The notes under the pieces: model-generated | The model's input: the letters and a program-made list of their open reading frames with translations, nothing else | The model's database searches: none | Told to the model about the DNA's origin: nothing | Part shown: one piece after another, positions 1 through 8,982 of the stretch | How the letters are laid out: each line of letters begins with the position of its first letter | Numbering within the stretch: the stretch's first letter is position 1 | Source: Serratia inhibens | GTDB lineage: Bacteria > Pseudomonadota > Gammaproteobacteria > Enterobacterales > Enterobacteriaceae | Assembly (NCBI RefSeq): GCF_003591175.1 | Contig: NZ_QYYG01000001.1 | Span: 372,001-436,000 of the forward strand | DNA: 64,000 bases | Reading direction: 5' to 3' | Position numbers and translations under genes: made by a program

Positions 1-1
1 G

Positions 2-124
2 CAAGTGGTTGAAGCGCCCATTGAGGTCCCCGGATTCGAAATGGCCATGCTGTGGCACGAACGATCCCACCGCGATCCGGCGCATCAATGGCTGCGTGAA
101 CATATCGTCGCGGCAGTGAGCTAA
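2..124 (+). CDS. LysR-family regulator, C-terminal end only
   Basis: Only the last 40 codons lie in the window, ending at a TAA. The tail contains WHERSHRDPAHQWLRE, which matches the usual end of LysR-type regulators: a Trp-His-Arg patch followed by D-P-A-x-x-W-L in the effector domain. The DNA-binding part is off the left edge, so neither target nor effector can be stated. The next gene on the same strand starts about 180 bases later and need not be co-transcribed. Confidence 0.6.
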   Translation, partial: QVVEAPIEVPGFEMAMLWHERSHRDPAHQWLREHIVAAVS

Positions 125-306
125 CGGATGCCAGCCGGCTTCTGGGATAATTCACTAAATCTAACTTTGAATATCAATAGCACTTTTTTGCGGCCATCCA
201 ACACAGAGAACTGAGGCACAGATTCGTAATCAGCACTTTCCGGTTTAAGGTCCGGACGCCGTCGCGGTATTCTGGCGATAGTTTTCTTACCGCTGGAACC
301 TTCTCT

Positions 307-1260
307 ATGAAACGTCATCTTCTGATACTGGTTGAACTTGCGCATGAACATCATGCCAGCCTTGAGCTGGCTGGTTTTACCGTCCATGCCGCCAGTTCGG
401 TAGCGGCATGGAGGGCACAAAAAGCAAGGGTCGATGTACAGGCGGTGCTGACCAACGGTTCCATTGGGCTCAGCACAGACGAAATATCCGCACTGCCGGC
501 GCTTGAAATCATCTGCGCCCTCGGCGCGGGCTACGAGAATATCGACCTCACTGCCGCACAGGCGCGGGGGATTGTCGTGACGCATGGCCCCGGTACCAAT
601 GATGCTTCGGTTGCTGACCACGCGTTAACACTGCTGATGGCTATTGCCCGTGGGATCCCGCAGGCCGATGCGGCCGTTCGCCGCGGGGAATGGAAGCAAG
701 CACGGCAACCGCGCCCGATGGTTTTCGGCAAAAAACTGGGGATCCTCGGCCTCGGTAACATTGGTATGCAGATTGCCCAGCGCGGGGCCAGGGGTTTTGA
801 GATGCCCGTGGCTTACCACAACCGCAAGCCGCGTAACGACACGCCTTATCGCTATTGTTCAAGCCCGGTCGCCCTGGCCGAATGGGCTGATTTTTTGGTG
901 ATCGCAACCCCAGGCGGCGGGCAAACCAGCCACATCGTTAACGCGGAGGTGCTTGATGCTCTGGGCCCAAACGGATTTCTGATCAACATTGCGCGCGGTA
1001 GCGTGGTGGATACCCCGGCGCTTATCAACGCCCTGCAACATCAGCGCATCGCCGGTGCAGCTCTTGATGTAGTCGAGGGGGAACCTACCGTGCCGCCGGA
1101 ACTTGTGCGGTTAACCAACGTTATTTTAACGCCGCATATCGCCGGGCGGTCTCCCGAAGCCATTGACGCAACGGTCCAGTTGGTTATTGATAATCTGTTG
1201 GCACATTTCCTGGCAGAACCGCTACTTACGCAGGTGATTTCAGGTGACAACGTCACTTAG
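307..1260 (+). CDS. D-isomer-specific 2-hydroxyacid dehydrogenase
   Basis: A 317-residue cytosolic oxidoreductase of the D-2-hydroxyacid dehydrogenase family, which reduces 2-oxo acids such as glyoxylate or hydroxypyruvate with NAD(P)H. The Rossmann motif GLGNIG sits near residue 148. The catalytic triad is visible in order: Arg in NIARGSVVD, Glu in VEGEP and His in LTPHIAG. The length is normal for the family (310-335). The ATG follows a weak ribosome site. It lies between a LysR gene end and an acetyltransferase gene, with no obvious operon. The exact substrate cannot be read from the sequence; a GhrB-like hydroxypyruvate/glyoxylate reductase is the closest guess. Confidence 0.85.
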   Translation: MKRHLLILVELAHEHHASLELAGFTVHAASSVAAWRAQKARVDVQAVLTNGSIGLSTDEISALPALEIICALGAGYENIDLTAAQARGIVVTHGPGTNDASVADHALTLLMAIARGIPQADAAVRRGEWKQARQPRPMVFGKKLGILGLGNIGMQIAQRGARGFEMPVAYHNRKPRNDTPYRYCSSPVALAEWADFLVIATPGGGQTSHIVNAEVLDALGPNGFLINIARGSVVDTPALINALQHQRIAGAALDVVEGEPTVPPELVRLTNVILTPHIAGRSPEAIDATVQLVIDNLLAHFLAEPLLTQVISGDNVT

Positions 1261-1343
1261 CGAAGGCGTTTGCAGCATTTAAACGACGTATTTTGGTGAA
1301 ATCTACAGGCCCAAAATTGCTGAAAGAACAAAAGGTGAACGCG

Positions 1344-2051
1344 TTGAATACAAATATTTATGGTCAGCCAGTTGGCTTTTCCTTACCTGAGTGGCAGCCG
1401 GTATCTCTCCCAGACCATAGCCCGCTTAACGGTCAATACTGCAATCTCTTGCCCCTTGAGATAAGCCACTGCGAAGGCTTATTCCATGCATTTTCTCTGG
1501 CAGAGGATGACAGAGACTGGACCTGGCTTGGCGCAGAAAGACCGGTCTGTTTACAGGAAATGATGTCTTGGCTTAAGAATAAAATCGAAGACAGCAGCCT
1601 TGTTTCATGGGCCGTGACGGACGTAAAAAGTGCCGCTCCGGTTGGGGTTGTCTGCTTTAGCAATATGGATACGGTTAACGGTGCGCTGGAAATTGGGCAT
1701 GTCACTTGGTCACCGCTGATGCAAAGAACTGCCATGGGAACTGAGGCCATTTACTTATTGCTGAATAACGCCTTTTCTCTGGGTTATCGTCGCGTTGTAT
1801 GGCGTTGTGATTCACTGAATGAAGCTTCAAGGAAGGCAGCCGAGAGAATGGGGTTTATATTTGAAGGGAGATTTCGTCAAGCCATGACCCGTAAACAACG
1901 TAACCGTGATACCGATTGGTTGTCTGTTATAGATACTGAATGGCCGGTCATTGAGCAGTCTCTTGTTGGCTGGCTTTCACCTGAAAATTTCACTGAAGAC
2001 GGCGTACAGAAGCTTAGGCTTGAGACGTTTTTTCGAAACAACAAATCTTGA
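1344..2051 (+). CDS. GNAT family N-acetyltransferase (RimJ/RimL type)
   Basis: An acetyl-CoA-dependent acetyltransferase of the RimJ/RimL-like GNAT group. Visible features are the beta-strand run EIGHVTWSP, the acetyl-CoA loop region around QRTAMGTEAIYLL and the late motif SLNEASRKAAERMGFIFEG, where Asn, Ser and the GF pair are typical. I chose the TTG at 1344 because AAAGGTGA lies a few bases upstream; in-frame TTG 1293 and GTG 1335 are alternatives. The product is about 235 aa. Such proteins acetylate protein N-termini, small amines or antibiotics; this one's substrate is unknown. Confidence 0.8.
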   Translation: MNTNIYGQPVGFSLPEWQPVSLPDHSPLNGQYCNLLPLEISHCEGLFHAFSLAEDDRDWTWLGAERPVCLQEMMSWLKNKIEDSSLVSWAVTDVKSAAPVGVVCFSNMDTVNGALEIGHVTWSPLMQRTAMGTEAIYLLLNNAFSLGYRRVVWRCDSLNEASRKAAERMGFIFEGRFRQAMTRKQRNRDTDWLSVIDTEWPVIEQSLVGWLSPENFTEDGVQKLRLETFFRNNKS

Positions 2052-2136
2052 AGACGCGTCCTTAATCGGGTGCCGAGTATGATTTTTACCGGTAAATATT
2101 GGCGCATTCTGTAAGGTCAGAGGTGCCAATCTTTCT

Positions 2137-2162
2137 CAGATTTCACGTAGCGCGATCAAAAA
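2137..2162 (+). repeat. 26-bp inverted repeat, left copy
   Basis: These 26 bases recur exactly, in inverse orientation, at 3407-3432; similarity continues a few bases further into an AAGAAGAGGG/AAGAAGGG stretch. The left copy lies just ahead of the methyltransferase ribosome site. The right copy lies in decayed DNA. The pair encloses about 1.3 kb. Confidence 0.75.
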
Positions 2163-2173
2163 GAAGAGGGCAA

Positions 2174-2782
2174 ATGACTCATTTTGCGGCCGCGAAGATC
2201 ATCAGTTTATACGAACAGCATGCTGAAGCCTGGAAAAGGTTGCGGACAACCGATCTGTTTGAACGGCCTTGGCTGGACAGATTCCTGAATCTGGTACCGA
2301 CAAATGCAAGGCTCCTGGATATCGGTTGTGGTAATGGAACACCGATCGCTGAATATTTCATTCAACAGGGTTTTGGCATAATGGGGATTGATAGCTCAGG
2401 ATCGATGATTGACTCATGCCTGAAGACATTTCCGTATCAGCAGTGGCGAGTGGCAGACATGCGGGAATTGGCACTGGATGAAACCTTTGGCGGGCTGATT
2501 GCCTGGGACAGTTTTTTTCATCTTACTCGTAATGACCAACGTCAGATGTTCAAAGTTTTTCGCAAGCATGCTGGCAGCAAAGCAGGATTAATGTTTACCA
2601 GTGGCCCAAGTGATGGCGAAGCGATTGGCACATTTGAAGGCGAGCCATTGTATCATTCGAGCCTGGCGCCGGCTGAGTATCGGCAGTTACTGCATGAAAA
2701 TGGCTTTCGCGTTGTGAAGATGGTCTTAGAAGATCCTGAATGCCAAGGACGAACAGTGTGGCTAGCGCAAAGCACGATCTGA
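2174..2782 (+). CDS. class I SAM-dependent methyltransferase
   Basis: A 202-residue methyltransferase. Motif I is LLDIGCGNGTPIAEYF (about residues 47-62), followed by the acidic post-I strand IMGIDSSGSMID and the motif IV region GGLIAWDSFFHL. The ATG at 2174 is preceded by GAGGG at good spacing, so the longer reading from 2099 is less likely. The fold binds S-adenosylmethionine; the acceptor is unknown. The C-terminal half contains FTSGPSDGEAIGTFEGEPLYH, typical of small UbiE-like methyltransferases of unassigned role. An inverted repeat overlaps the leader. Confidence 0.85.
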   Translation: MTHFAAAKIISLYEQHAEAWKRLRTTDLFERPWLDRFLNLVPTNARLLDIGCGNGTPIAEYFIQQGFGIMGIDSSGSMIDSCLKTFPYQQWRVADMRELALDETFGGLIAWDSFFHLTRNDQRQMFKVFRKHAGSKAGLMFTSGPSDGEAIGTFEGEPLYHSSLAPAEYRQLLHENGFRVVKMVLEDPECQGRTVWLAQSTI

Positions 2783-3802
2783 GGCAGAATGCGGATAAGG
2801 TCATGACAAAGGCCAAAACCTCAGAATCTACGTATCCTTACCTAGGTGCGCATAATGTATATTATGTTAAATTGCATTAAGGGATACGCACCGGACTATT
2901 CCTTTAGGCTCTATCTCTCCTCACCTTCAGTCTTTGCCGGCTTCTTTCGCAGAATTTGCTCAGGCGTATCCATCCTTGCCCATTGTCCTGGTGTAAACAT
3001 TCAGGTCTCACTCATCGATCGCCGTGTCCTGATGAAAAAGCGTTTGCCAATGACCGCTGCCTTCTAATGAAGACAACAACCAGATTGACGAACGCGTTAT
3101 GCGGCGAGCCACCTTGCCGTCTGCATCAAGTTGAAAACTTTTAAATCTCAGCAACGCTCTCGTCAATCATCGTCAGCGTGAACTCCTCGGCAAAAATCTG
3201 CGGATGGCCAGTTTCCATTTTCCAGTTCGGCAACTGTTTACCGTTTTGTCATAGCGTTGTTCCAAACGACTGGTTTATTCAAAATCGTCATGCAGTCATT
3301 CGTCGACGATATCTGCATTGTTACGCGTCGCCTGCACTCGGGGCTGGACCTCCAATGATTGAAGCACGGGCAAGAAACCGGTGGAATTGGTCAAAATGCC
3401 CTTCTTTTTTTGATCGCGCTACGTGAAATCTGAAATGAATTAGCTGCCATGGCTTTGCAGATTTCGCCAAAACGCACCGTTAAATAACCCCCTTAATCAG
3501 CCGATACATCAGTACTTCCTCACTGTAACCCTATCGGCATTCTTTCATACTCTGGGTTCTTCGCTGTAGCTCGCAGAATCCTGACTGCTTCTGGCCAGCT
3601 CTCCTCGTAAAGTATGTCGAAAACCTCAGGGAGCGGTTTTCAAGGTGTTCAAGCGAAATGCCAGAGCATCATCCGCGTCACCTTCAGTTAATTGCCTAAA
3701 TAATATGGAGTTATTCACTTGGTTATCTGGCCTGTCATTTAACATAACTAGTGACATTGTCACTAAATGCCACTATTGGCCCCCTGGGCCATAATGCGAT
3801 CC
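2783..3802. other. 1-kb stretch without a convincing gene; probable decayed DNA
   Basis: No reading frame here has family signatures or a good ribosome site. On the minus strand, around 3500-3620, a short reading (EVFDILYEESWPEAVRILRA, ending at a TGA) is followed after GAGGAAGT by a nine-codon ORF, which looks like the tail of a lost gene. The right copy of a 26-bp inverted repeat is at 3407-3432. I see no intact mobile element. Confidence 0.5.
3407..3432 (-). repeat. 26-bp inverted repeat, right copy
   Basis: Exact reverse complement of 2137-2162. It lies in a region with no intact gene, so the left copy upstream of the methyltransferase is probably the functional context and this one a relic of an inversion or duplication. 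Confidence 0.75.
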
Positions 3803-4720
3803 CTACTGGCCACTGTTATCGGACTGTTTATGATGCGTTCCCACAAAGTGCGGCGAGTGATCGAAATGCTCGATCAGGATTTCGGTCAGGGCTCGTATCC
3901 TACGTGCAGGATACTGCCCTGGCGGACGGATGATATATGCGCCAGCCGGCGGAGGTGAATGACGCTCCATGAGTGGGATGAGCTTTCCCGCGGCAATATG
4001 TTCGTGGGTAAGGCAATCCGGCAGATAAGCAATTCCGAGCCCTGCCAGTGCCGCAGCCACCAGAGCTATCCCATTATCAGCCTTGAAACGCCCCTGAGGA
4101 TGGACGGTGATGGTCTTGCCGCCATCCGTAAGTTGCCAGGCCTCTGTACCTTGCATCAGCGCCTGATGAGCGACGAGTTCTTCAGGCGTCTCGGGTTTGC
4201 CATACGTCTTAATGTAGTCTGGGCTCGCGACCAGCCGGCCATAAATTGGACCAATGCGTCTCGCAATCAAATTGGAGTCCGCCAGATAACCCACCCGTAT
4301 CGCACAGTCGTAACCTTCCGCGATCAGATCGACAAAGCGGTCGCTGTAGCTGGTTTGGATGTGAAGCAAAGGATGTCGGCGCGCCATTTCCGCTATCACG
4401 GGAGCGAAGTGCGTCGGACCAAAGGAAATCGGCACGGCAACCCGCAGGCGGCCACGCAGCTCACCTTCGGGCGAAATCGTCTCTTTGGCCACCTCGATCT
4501 CAACGCAGATCCTGGCGGCATAGTCCCGAAACGCGGCCCCGGCTTCTGTAAGAACCGTTCCCCGGGTAGAACGCGTAATCAACTGGGCACCCAGTTCCAT
4601 TTCAAGCCGCGCAAGCCGGCGACTGACGATCGACTTGGACACACCGAGCCGAAGTGCCGCGGTCGAAATCCCGCCTGCATCGGCAATTTCGACGAATGTC
4701 TGTAGTTCCTCAATGTTCAT
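3803..4720 (-). CDS. LysR-family transcriptional regulator
   Basis: A 305-residue LysR regulator. The N-terminal winged helix-turn-helix is plain (ELQTFVEIADAGGISTAALR, then LGVSKSIVSRRLARLE). It is followed by the linker and a periplasmic-binding-like effector domain (GRLRVAVPISFG at about 90-101, AALAGLGIAYLPD near 230). It is divergent from the isochorismatase-like gene at 4872, with about 150 bases between. In this family that arrangement usually means the regulator controls both itself and the divergent gene. The effector is unknown. Confidence 0.9.
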   Translation of the reverse strand: MNIEELQTFVEIADAGGISTAALRLGVSKSIVSRRLARLEMELGAQLITRSTRGTVLTEAGAAFRDYAARICVEIEVAKETISPEGELRGRLRVAVPISFGPTHFAPVIAEMARRHPLLHIQTSYSDRFVDLIAEGYDCAIRVGYLADSNLIARRIGPIYGRLVASPDYIKTYGKPETPEELVAHQALMQGTEAWQLTDGGKTITVHPQGRFKADNGIALVAAALAGLGIAYLPDCLTHEHIAAGKLIPLMERHSPPPAGAYIIRPPGQYPARRIRALTEILIEHFDHSPHFVGTHHKQSDNSGQ

Positions 4721-4871
4721 TCAGCGTTCCCCATCATGCAACACGACTTTCCACAGAATGGCACTACCGTATCAAATATGGGCACAGCACAATACTGATT
4801 CCAGAAAACGTCGCCGCAGGTGCATGTTTCTGGACGTTCCATCCAACTAACTACAGCAGAGGAAACCAACA

Positions 4872-5525
4872 ATGACCTTTCGTAACGGCCTTGATTCCCT
4901 TCTCCGCCCTGAAGACTCTGTTCTCGTGTTGATTGACCACCAACCTTACCAACTGGCTAACCTGAACAGCCACGAGCCGCAAATGGTTGTCAATAATGCG
5001 ACGGCGCTGGCGAAGACCGCCAAGACCTTTGGCGTTCCGACCATCCTGACGAGCGTGATTGCCGACCGAGGTGGGCTGATTTTTCCACAGATCACGGAGG
5101 TATTTCCTGAACAGGAGGTAATAGATCGAACCTTTATCAATACCTGGGAAGACCCGAAGGTGGTCGATGCGGTCAAGGCAACAGGCCGCAAACAGCTGAT
5201 TATCGCGGGTCTGTGGACTGAAATATGCGTTGCGATGCCGGCGATACAGGCGCTCGGTGAAGGATGGGATGTGACTGTCGTTACCGACGCCTCAGGTGGT
5301 GTGTCAGTCGAGGCTCATGAAGTCGCTATCCAACGCATGATCGCCGCCGGCGCGAACATAATGACCTGGCTGGCGGTCGCGTCCGAGTGGCAGCGCGACT
5401 GGGCCCGCACAGAGCATACGGCGGCTCTGGCGGACATACTGAAATACCATGTTGGCGGCAGCGGCATCGCCTTGCTGTGGGAGCAACAGCTGCTCAACAC
5501 CCCGGCGCCTGGCACCGGAGGCTGA
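4872..5525 (+). CDS. isochorismatase-family hydrolase (YcaC-like)
   Basis: A 217-residue cysteine hydrolase of the isochorismatase-like superfamily. The catalytic residues fit the family: Asp22 in VLIDHQPYQ, a Lys near 107 (TGRKQLIIAG) and Cys119 in LWTEICVAMPA. It is closest in layout to E. coli YcaC, an octameric enzyme of unknown physiological substrate. GAGGAAACC lies upstream of the ATG. It is the likely target of the divergent LysR regulator. After the catalytic core, the C-terminal 40 residues (SEWQRDWARTEHTAALADIL) match the YcaC-type extension. Confidence 0.85.
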   Translation: MTFRNGLDSLLRPEDSVLVLIDHQPYQLANLNSHEPQMVVNNATALAKTAKTFGVPTILTSVIADRGGLIFPQITEVFPEQEVIDRTFINTWEDPKVVDAVKATGRKQLIIAGLWTEICVAMPAIQALGEGWDVTVVTDASGGVSVEAHEVAIQRMIAAGANIMTWLAVASEWQRDWARTEHTAALADILKYHVGGSGIALLWEQQLLNTPAPGTGG

Positions 5526-5611
5526 TCCTGGTACAAGCCTGGCATGCGCGGGCCTTTGTTCAAGAGGCAACGGCTCGCCATTCCAGGCCAGTTCCGAAAA
5601 ATCATAGGTGG

Positions 5612-6463
5612 TCAGCTAGTCTTCAGAGCCTGTTCAACGCTGGTTGCCAGCGGGGTTGTCGGGCGGCCGATAAGCCTGGATAACGCACCACCTGCATCGA
5701 ATAACGCGCCCTGCGAAGCGCCCACATCCCAGGATGCGATCGCATCGGCGAGATCTGCCGGCAGGCCAAAACTATGCAGTGCCGCCGCATAATCGGCTTC
5801 AGGAAGGTTATGATATGCGATGTCCTTGCCCGTCTGGCGGGATACCTCATCTGCCAGATCTTTCAGTGTCCATGCAGTGTCGCCGGCCAATTCGTAGGTC
5901 ACATTCACGTGGCCGGAACCGCTCAAAACCGCCACTGCCGCTTCTGCGAAATCCTCACGGCTGGCCGAGGAAATCCGGCCTTCACCGGCGCTTCCCATAA
6001 AGGCACCATTGGCCAGTGCTGCGCCAACGGTGCCGGTGTTGTTTTCTGTGTACCAACCGTTGCGCATGATCGTGTAGGAAAGGCCAGAGGCCTTAATCGC
6101 GGTCTCTGTTGCAATATGTTCGCCAGCCAGGTTCAGAGGCGATACGTCCGCATGGAGCAGGCTTGTGTAGACAATGTGCTTCACGCCCGCCTTCTTCGCG
6201 GCGGCGATCACATTGGCGTGCTGGACGGTACGTTGACCGACTTCACTCGAAGAGATCAACAAAAGGCTGTCGATGCCAGTCAATGCCGCGTCGAGCGTGT
6301 CAGGGTGCGCATAGTCGGCAGCACGCACACTAACTCCTAACGATTGCGCTTTTTCCGGGTTGCGTACCAAAGCAACGATGTCGCTGACCGCCACTTTCTG
6401 TTTAAGCTTATCAATAACGATACGACCTAACTGGCCTGTAGCACCGGTGATGGCAATAGTCAT
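5612..6463 (-). CDS. qorB: NAD(P)H:quinone oxidoreductase, NmrA-like
   Basis: A 283-residue atypical SDR/NmrA-like protein. It starts with the nucleotide-binding MTIAITGATGQLGRIVIDKL (GxTGxxG) and continues with VKHIVYTSLLHAD and LSYTIMRNGWYTEN, all typical of E. coli QorB (YtfG), a quinone reductase using NADPH. The neighbour on the other side of a short divergent intergenic region is an HxlR regulator resembling YtfH, which is also the E. coli arrangement. It is probably repressed by that regulator and induced by quinones or electrophiles; that is inference. Confidence 0.85.
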   Translation of the reverse strand: MTIAITGATGQLGRIVIDKLKQKVAVSDIVALVRNPEKAQSLGVSVRAADYAHPDTLDAALTGIDSLLLISSSEVGQRTVQHANVIAAAKKAGVKHIVYTSLLHADVSPLNLAGEHIATETAIKASGLSYTIMRNGWYTENNTGTVGAALANGAFMGSAGEGRISSASREDFAEAAVAVLSGSGHVNVTYELAGDTAWTLKDLADEVSRQTGKDIAYHNLPEADYAAALHSFGLPADLADAIASWDVGASQGALFDAGGALSRLIGRPTTPLATSVEQALKTS

Positions 6464-6525
6464 GGCATAACTCCTTGAAATTTGATTTTTCGGTTAATCA
6501 CGACTCGACTATAGATCAGATACTA

Positions 6526-6538
6526 ACTTATAGTAAGT
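6526..6538. promoter_or_regulatory. likely HxlR operator between qorB and its regulator
   Basis: ACTTA-TAG-TAAGT is a perfect inverted repeat in the middle of the divergent intergenic region, with further GTAAGT/GTACGTAC half-sites to its right. Position and symmetry fit autoregulation and control of qorB. Confidence 0.5.
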
Positions 6539-6588
6539 ACGTACAAAAAAGTAAGTGAGACATGATTTCACCTGTCCAAAGAGGCTCT

Positions 6589-6984
6589 ATGACAAACTCC
6601 TTAGTTGAACCTTTATCCGAAAAAATGTTGCGCGGCGACGTAATGATCGCGGCCTGTCCTTCACGCGAAATATTGAGCCATCTTACCAGCCGCTGGGGAG
6701 TTCTTATTCTGATCGCGCTGCTGCCCGGAACACTGAGGTTCAGTGAAATTCGCCGCAGGATTGGGGGAGTAAGCGAGCGAATGCTGGCTCAAACTCTTCA
6801 GTTATTAGAGAAAGACGGCATGATTAACCGCTATGACTACAACATCGTCCCGCTACGTGTAGAATACACGCTCACGCCACTTGGAAAAGAAGCTGCGGCC
6901 AAAGTTCGCGATTTAGCAGACTGGATCGAGAACAATTTGGCGGCACTAACACTGGCGCACGATAGCCCTGATGCAGTTGCCTGA
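6589..6984 (+). CDS. HxlR-family regulator (YtfH-like)
   Basis: A small winged-helix regulator of the HxlR family. Family landmarks are the conserved Cys in AACPSREILSHLTSRWG, the recognition region LRFSEIRRRIGGVSERMLAQ and the wing VEYTLTPLGKE. I prefer the ATG at 6589 (AGAGG just upstream, 131 aa, close to YtfH) over the ATG at 6562. The single Cys near the N-terminus is the usual redox or electrophile sensor in this family. Divergent from qorB. Confidence 0.8.
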   Translation: MTNSLVEPLSEKMLRGDVMIAACPSREILSHLTSRWGVLILIALLPGTLRFSEIRRRIGGVSERMLAQTLQLLEKDGMINRYDYNIVPLRVEYTLTPLGKEAAAKVRDLADWIENNLAALTLAHDSPDAVA

Positions 6985-6991
6985 TAAGATT

Positions 6992-7022
6992 TGGGGCCGG
7001 TCATTTTCAGCCGTCGGCCCCA
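6992..7022. terminator. hairpin between convergent genes
   Basis: TGGGGCCG and CGGCCCCA can form an 8-bp stem just after the HxlR gene and before the end of the convergent YciI-like gene. No T-run follows, so terminator function is tentative. Confidence 0.35.
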
Positions 7023-7093
7023 GGCCTCGAAGATCAATCTTTACCCTTCGGGATAACTCCCTCTCACGGGCGATAACGTTTCGCCGACTGAGG

Positions 7094-7390
7094 TTAGCCG
7101 CGGGCTTTCAAATGCAGCATGGAGTAATGTTCGTAGTGGCCAACACCATTCTTCACAATGGGATCTTCCGCCGTGATGGCCGCGATATTTTGCTCATCGG
7201 GAATTTGGTAGAGCGAGACGCCATAACCGCCCTTTTCATCAATCACCGGGCCATGAGCCACGATCAGGCCCTGGGCAAGCAGCTCGTTCAAAAAATCACC
7301 GTGTTGCTGCATCCATTTTTGTTCGTCAGCAGACATCGTGGTCAGAAAATTCGCTCGTGGCGGTATAAATTTGCACAGGTAATATTTCAT
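7094..7390 (-). CDS. YciI-like protein
   Basis: A 98-residue protein of the YciI/DGPF (dimeric alpha-beta barrel) type, starting MKYYLCKFIPPRANF. The conserved His/Asp-rich features include QQHGDFLNELLAQG and AHGPVIDEKGGYGVS. GAGGGG lies six bases before the ATG. Family members are small cytosolic enzymes or sensors without an assigned reaction in most cases. It could be transcribed on its own; it lies downstream of the SDR gene on the same strand with about 60 bases between. Confidence 0.75.
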   Translation of the reverse strand: MKYYLCKFIPPRANFLTTMSADEQKWMQQHGDFLNELLAQGLIVAHGPVIDEKGGYGVSLYQIPDEQNIAAITAEDPIVKNGVGHYEHYSMLHLKARG

Positions 7391-7450
7391 GGTCGGCCCC
7401 TCATTGAAATCATTTAAATTTCAGTTAAACATCGCAGACATTATTTCTGT

Positions 7451-8254
7451 TTATGCAGACTTCACGCTTTTCAGAATTGCACCCTCAAACATTTTTGGCA
7501 TGTGGTGTTGAAGGAACAGGATCATTCCGCTCATTTTCCCTACAGGATTGCTGAATTTCGGTTTCTTTGCCGTTATCAAGTCGGAAATGGTTTTGATCAC
7601 CGCATCAGGCGCTTCGGCGTCATCAATGCCCTTCTGCGTCGCGGCCATGGCCTGCTTGCGATAGGTGTTGTAGTCGGCAATGTCACGGCCTTGTGCGGAA
7701 ACGGCATTATGGCCCAGGTTGGTTTTAAACCACATCGGCTCGACCATGCTGACTTTGATATTGAATTGTTCCAGTTCGAAGCGCAGGGATTTGAAATAAC
7801 CCTGAACGGCGTGTTTTGACGCCGTGTAATAAGACAGGTTCGGCGGGCCGATCAGGCCAACAATAGAACTGACCGTAATGATTTGCCCCTGCTTTTGTGC
7901 CCTGAAATAAGGCAGCAAGGCATTCGTCAGCTTAACCGTACCCCAGAAGTTGGTTTCAAATTGTTGTCTTCCCAGGTCAATCGACGTTTCTTCGGCAAGG
8001 CCGGTCACCATAAAACCGGCATTATTGACCAGCACATCCAACCGTTCAGTGAACTGGAATAATTCGTAAACAAACGAGGTCATTGAGCTGTCGTCGTCAA
8101 TATTCAACTTCAACAGCTTGAACGGGACTTTAGCCGCGTATTTCTCCGGTTCACGGCTGGTGCCGATAACGGTAAACCCCTGCTGGTGAAGGCTGTTGGC
8201 GAGCATCAGCCCAAAACCCGATGATGCACCTGTAATTAAGACTGTCTTTTTCAT
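7451..8254 (-). CDS. short-chain dehydrogenase/reductase
   Basis: A classical SDR of about 267 residues. It has the cofactor motif TGASSGFG at the N-terminus, the NNAG motif (VLVNNAGFMV), the catalytic Ser in ITVSSIVGLIG and the YxxxK motif in SYYTASKHAVQG. I take the ATG at 8254 (MKKTVLITGASSG); the longer reading adds 28 residues with no homology-like content. Divergent from a second HxlR regulator, separated by a set of strong inverted repeats, so it is probably that regulator's target. Substrate unknown. Confidence 0.85.
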   Translation of the reverse strand: MKKTVLITGASSGFGLMLANSLHQQGFTVIGTSREPEKYAAKVPFKLLKLNIDDDSSMTSFVYELFQFTERLDVLVNNAGFMVTGLAEETSIDLGRQQFETNFWGTVKLTNALLPYFRAQKQGQIITVSSIVGLIGPPNLSYYTASKHAVQGYFKSLRFELEQFNIKVSMVEPMWFKTNLGHNAVSAQGRDIADYNTYRKQAMAATQKGIDDAEAPDAVIKTISDLITAKKPKFSNPVGKMSGMILFLQHHMPKMFEGAILKSVKSA

Positions 8255-8378
8255 AGTGATCTTTTCCAAAAGGCAGTGTGGTTTCACATTCCGCAGTGCC
8301 ATAGAGATATCAGTGATGGATAAATGTGCCTCAGGCACGTACCGGCACCGCCAGGTCGCAGTGATTACCCGGCTTAAG

Positions 8379-8468
8379 TTAGTATCGTTTTAGTAGCCAG
8401 TCAATACTAAAATGATACTAACAAAAAAGTCGGCGAAGGCGATCCTGCATGATAGTATCGTTTCGGTA
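8379..8468. promoter_or_regulatory. three operator-like sites for the divergent HxlR gene
   Basis: TTAGTATCGTTTTAGTA (8379-8395) is repeated inverted at 8405-8421 with one mismatch. A third half-type copy, TAGTATCGTTTCGGTA, is at 8453-8468. They occupy the whole SDR/HxlR divergent promoter region. Confidence 0.6.
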
Positions 8469-8486
8469 GTTAGTGAGGTAAAAGCC

Positions 8487-8924
8487 ATGAGCACAAATCC
8501 ATATTCTGAAAACATCTGCCCCATCGCCCGCAGCGTCGCTTTTCTTGGCGATGCCTGGACAATGCTGATCCTGCGTGATGCCAATTCCGGGATGACGCGC
8601 TTTGACCAGTTCCGCAAAAGCCTGGGGATTGCCCCCACCATGCTGACCAAACGGCTGGCAATGTTGACCGAGGAGAATCTGCTTGAGAAACGGCAGTATT
8701 CGGAGCGCCCATTACGTGAGGAGTATATTTTGACAGAGGCTGGCCGCGACTTTTTGCCGGTGCTTATCATGATTGGCGCCTGGGGGAGAAAGCACCGTGG
8801 CGAAGGCAAGTTGCTCCGCCTGCTGGATGCCGAGGCGGGAACTGAAGTCAACGCTATAGCCATTGATACCGTCACCGGGGCCGAGATTGGCACACGCGCA
8901 ATCCAGATGGTGATCCCGGAATGA
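8487..8924 (+). CDS. HxlR-family regulator
   Basis: A 145-residue winged-helix regulator of the HxlR/YybR type. It has the conserved Cys in ENICPIARSVAFLGD, the recognition stretch TRFDQFRKSLGIAPTMLTKR and the wing REEYILTEAGRDF. ATG 8487 is chosen because GAGG precedes it; the longer frame runs through the operator repeats. The C-terminal part after GRKHRGEGK is an extension seen in larger HxlR proteins. Likely represses the divergent SDR gene and itself. Confidence 0.8.
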   Translation: MSTNPYSENICPIARSVAFLGDAWTMLILRDANSGMTRFDQFRKSLGIAPTMLTKRLAMLTEENLLEKRQYSERPLREEYILTEAGRDFLPVLIMIGAWGRKHRGEGKLLRLLDAEAGTEVNAIAIDTVTGAEIGTRAIQMVIPE

Positions 8925-8982
8925 TGGCCTGCGAGGCTGGCAAAATTCTTTATTGAACGGACAGAGACACGAAGGATTCGGT

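Noticed and set aside
3959..4705. 248-codon frame opposite the LysR gene
   Set aside because: The opposite strand encodes an intact LysR regulator with all motifs; this frame has no recognisable domain.
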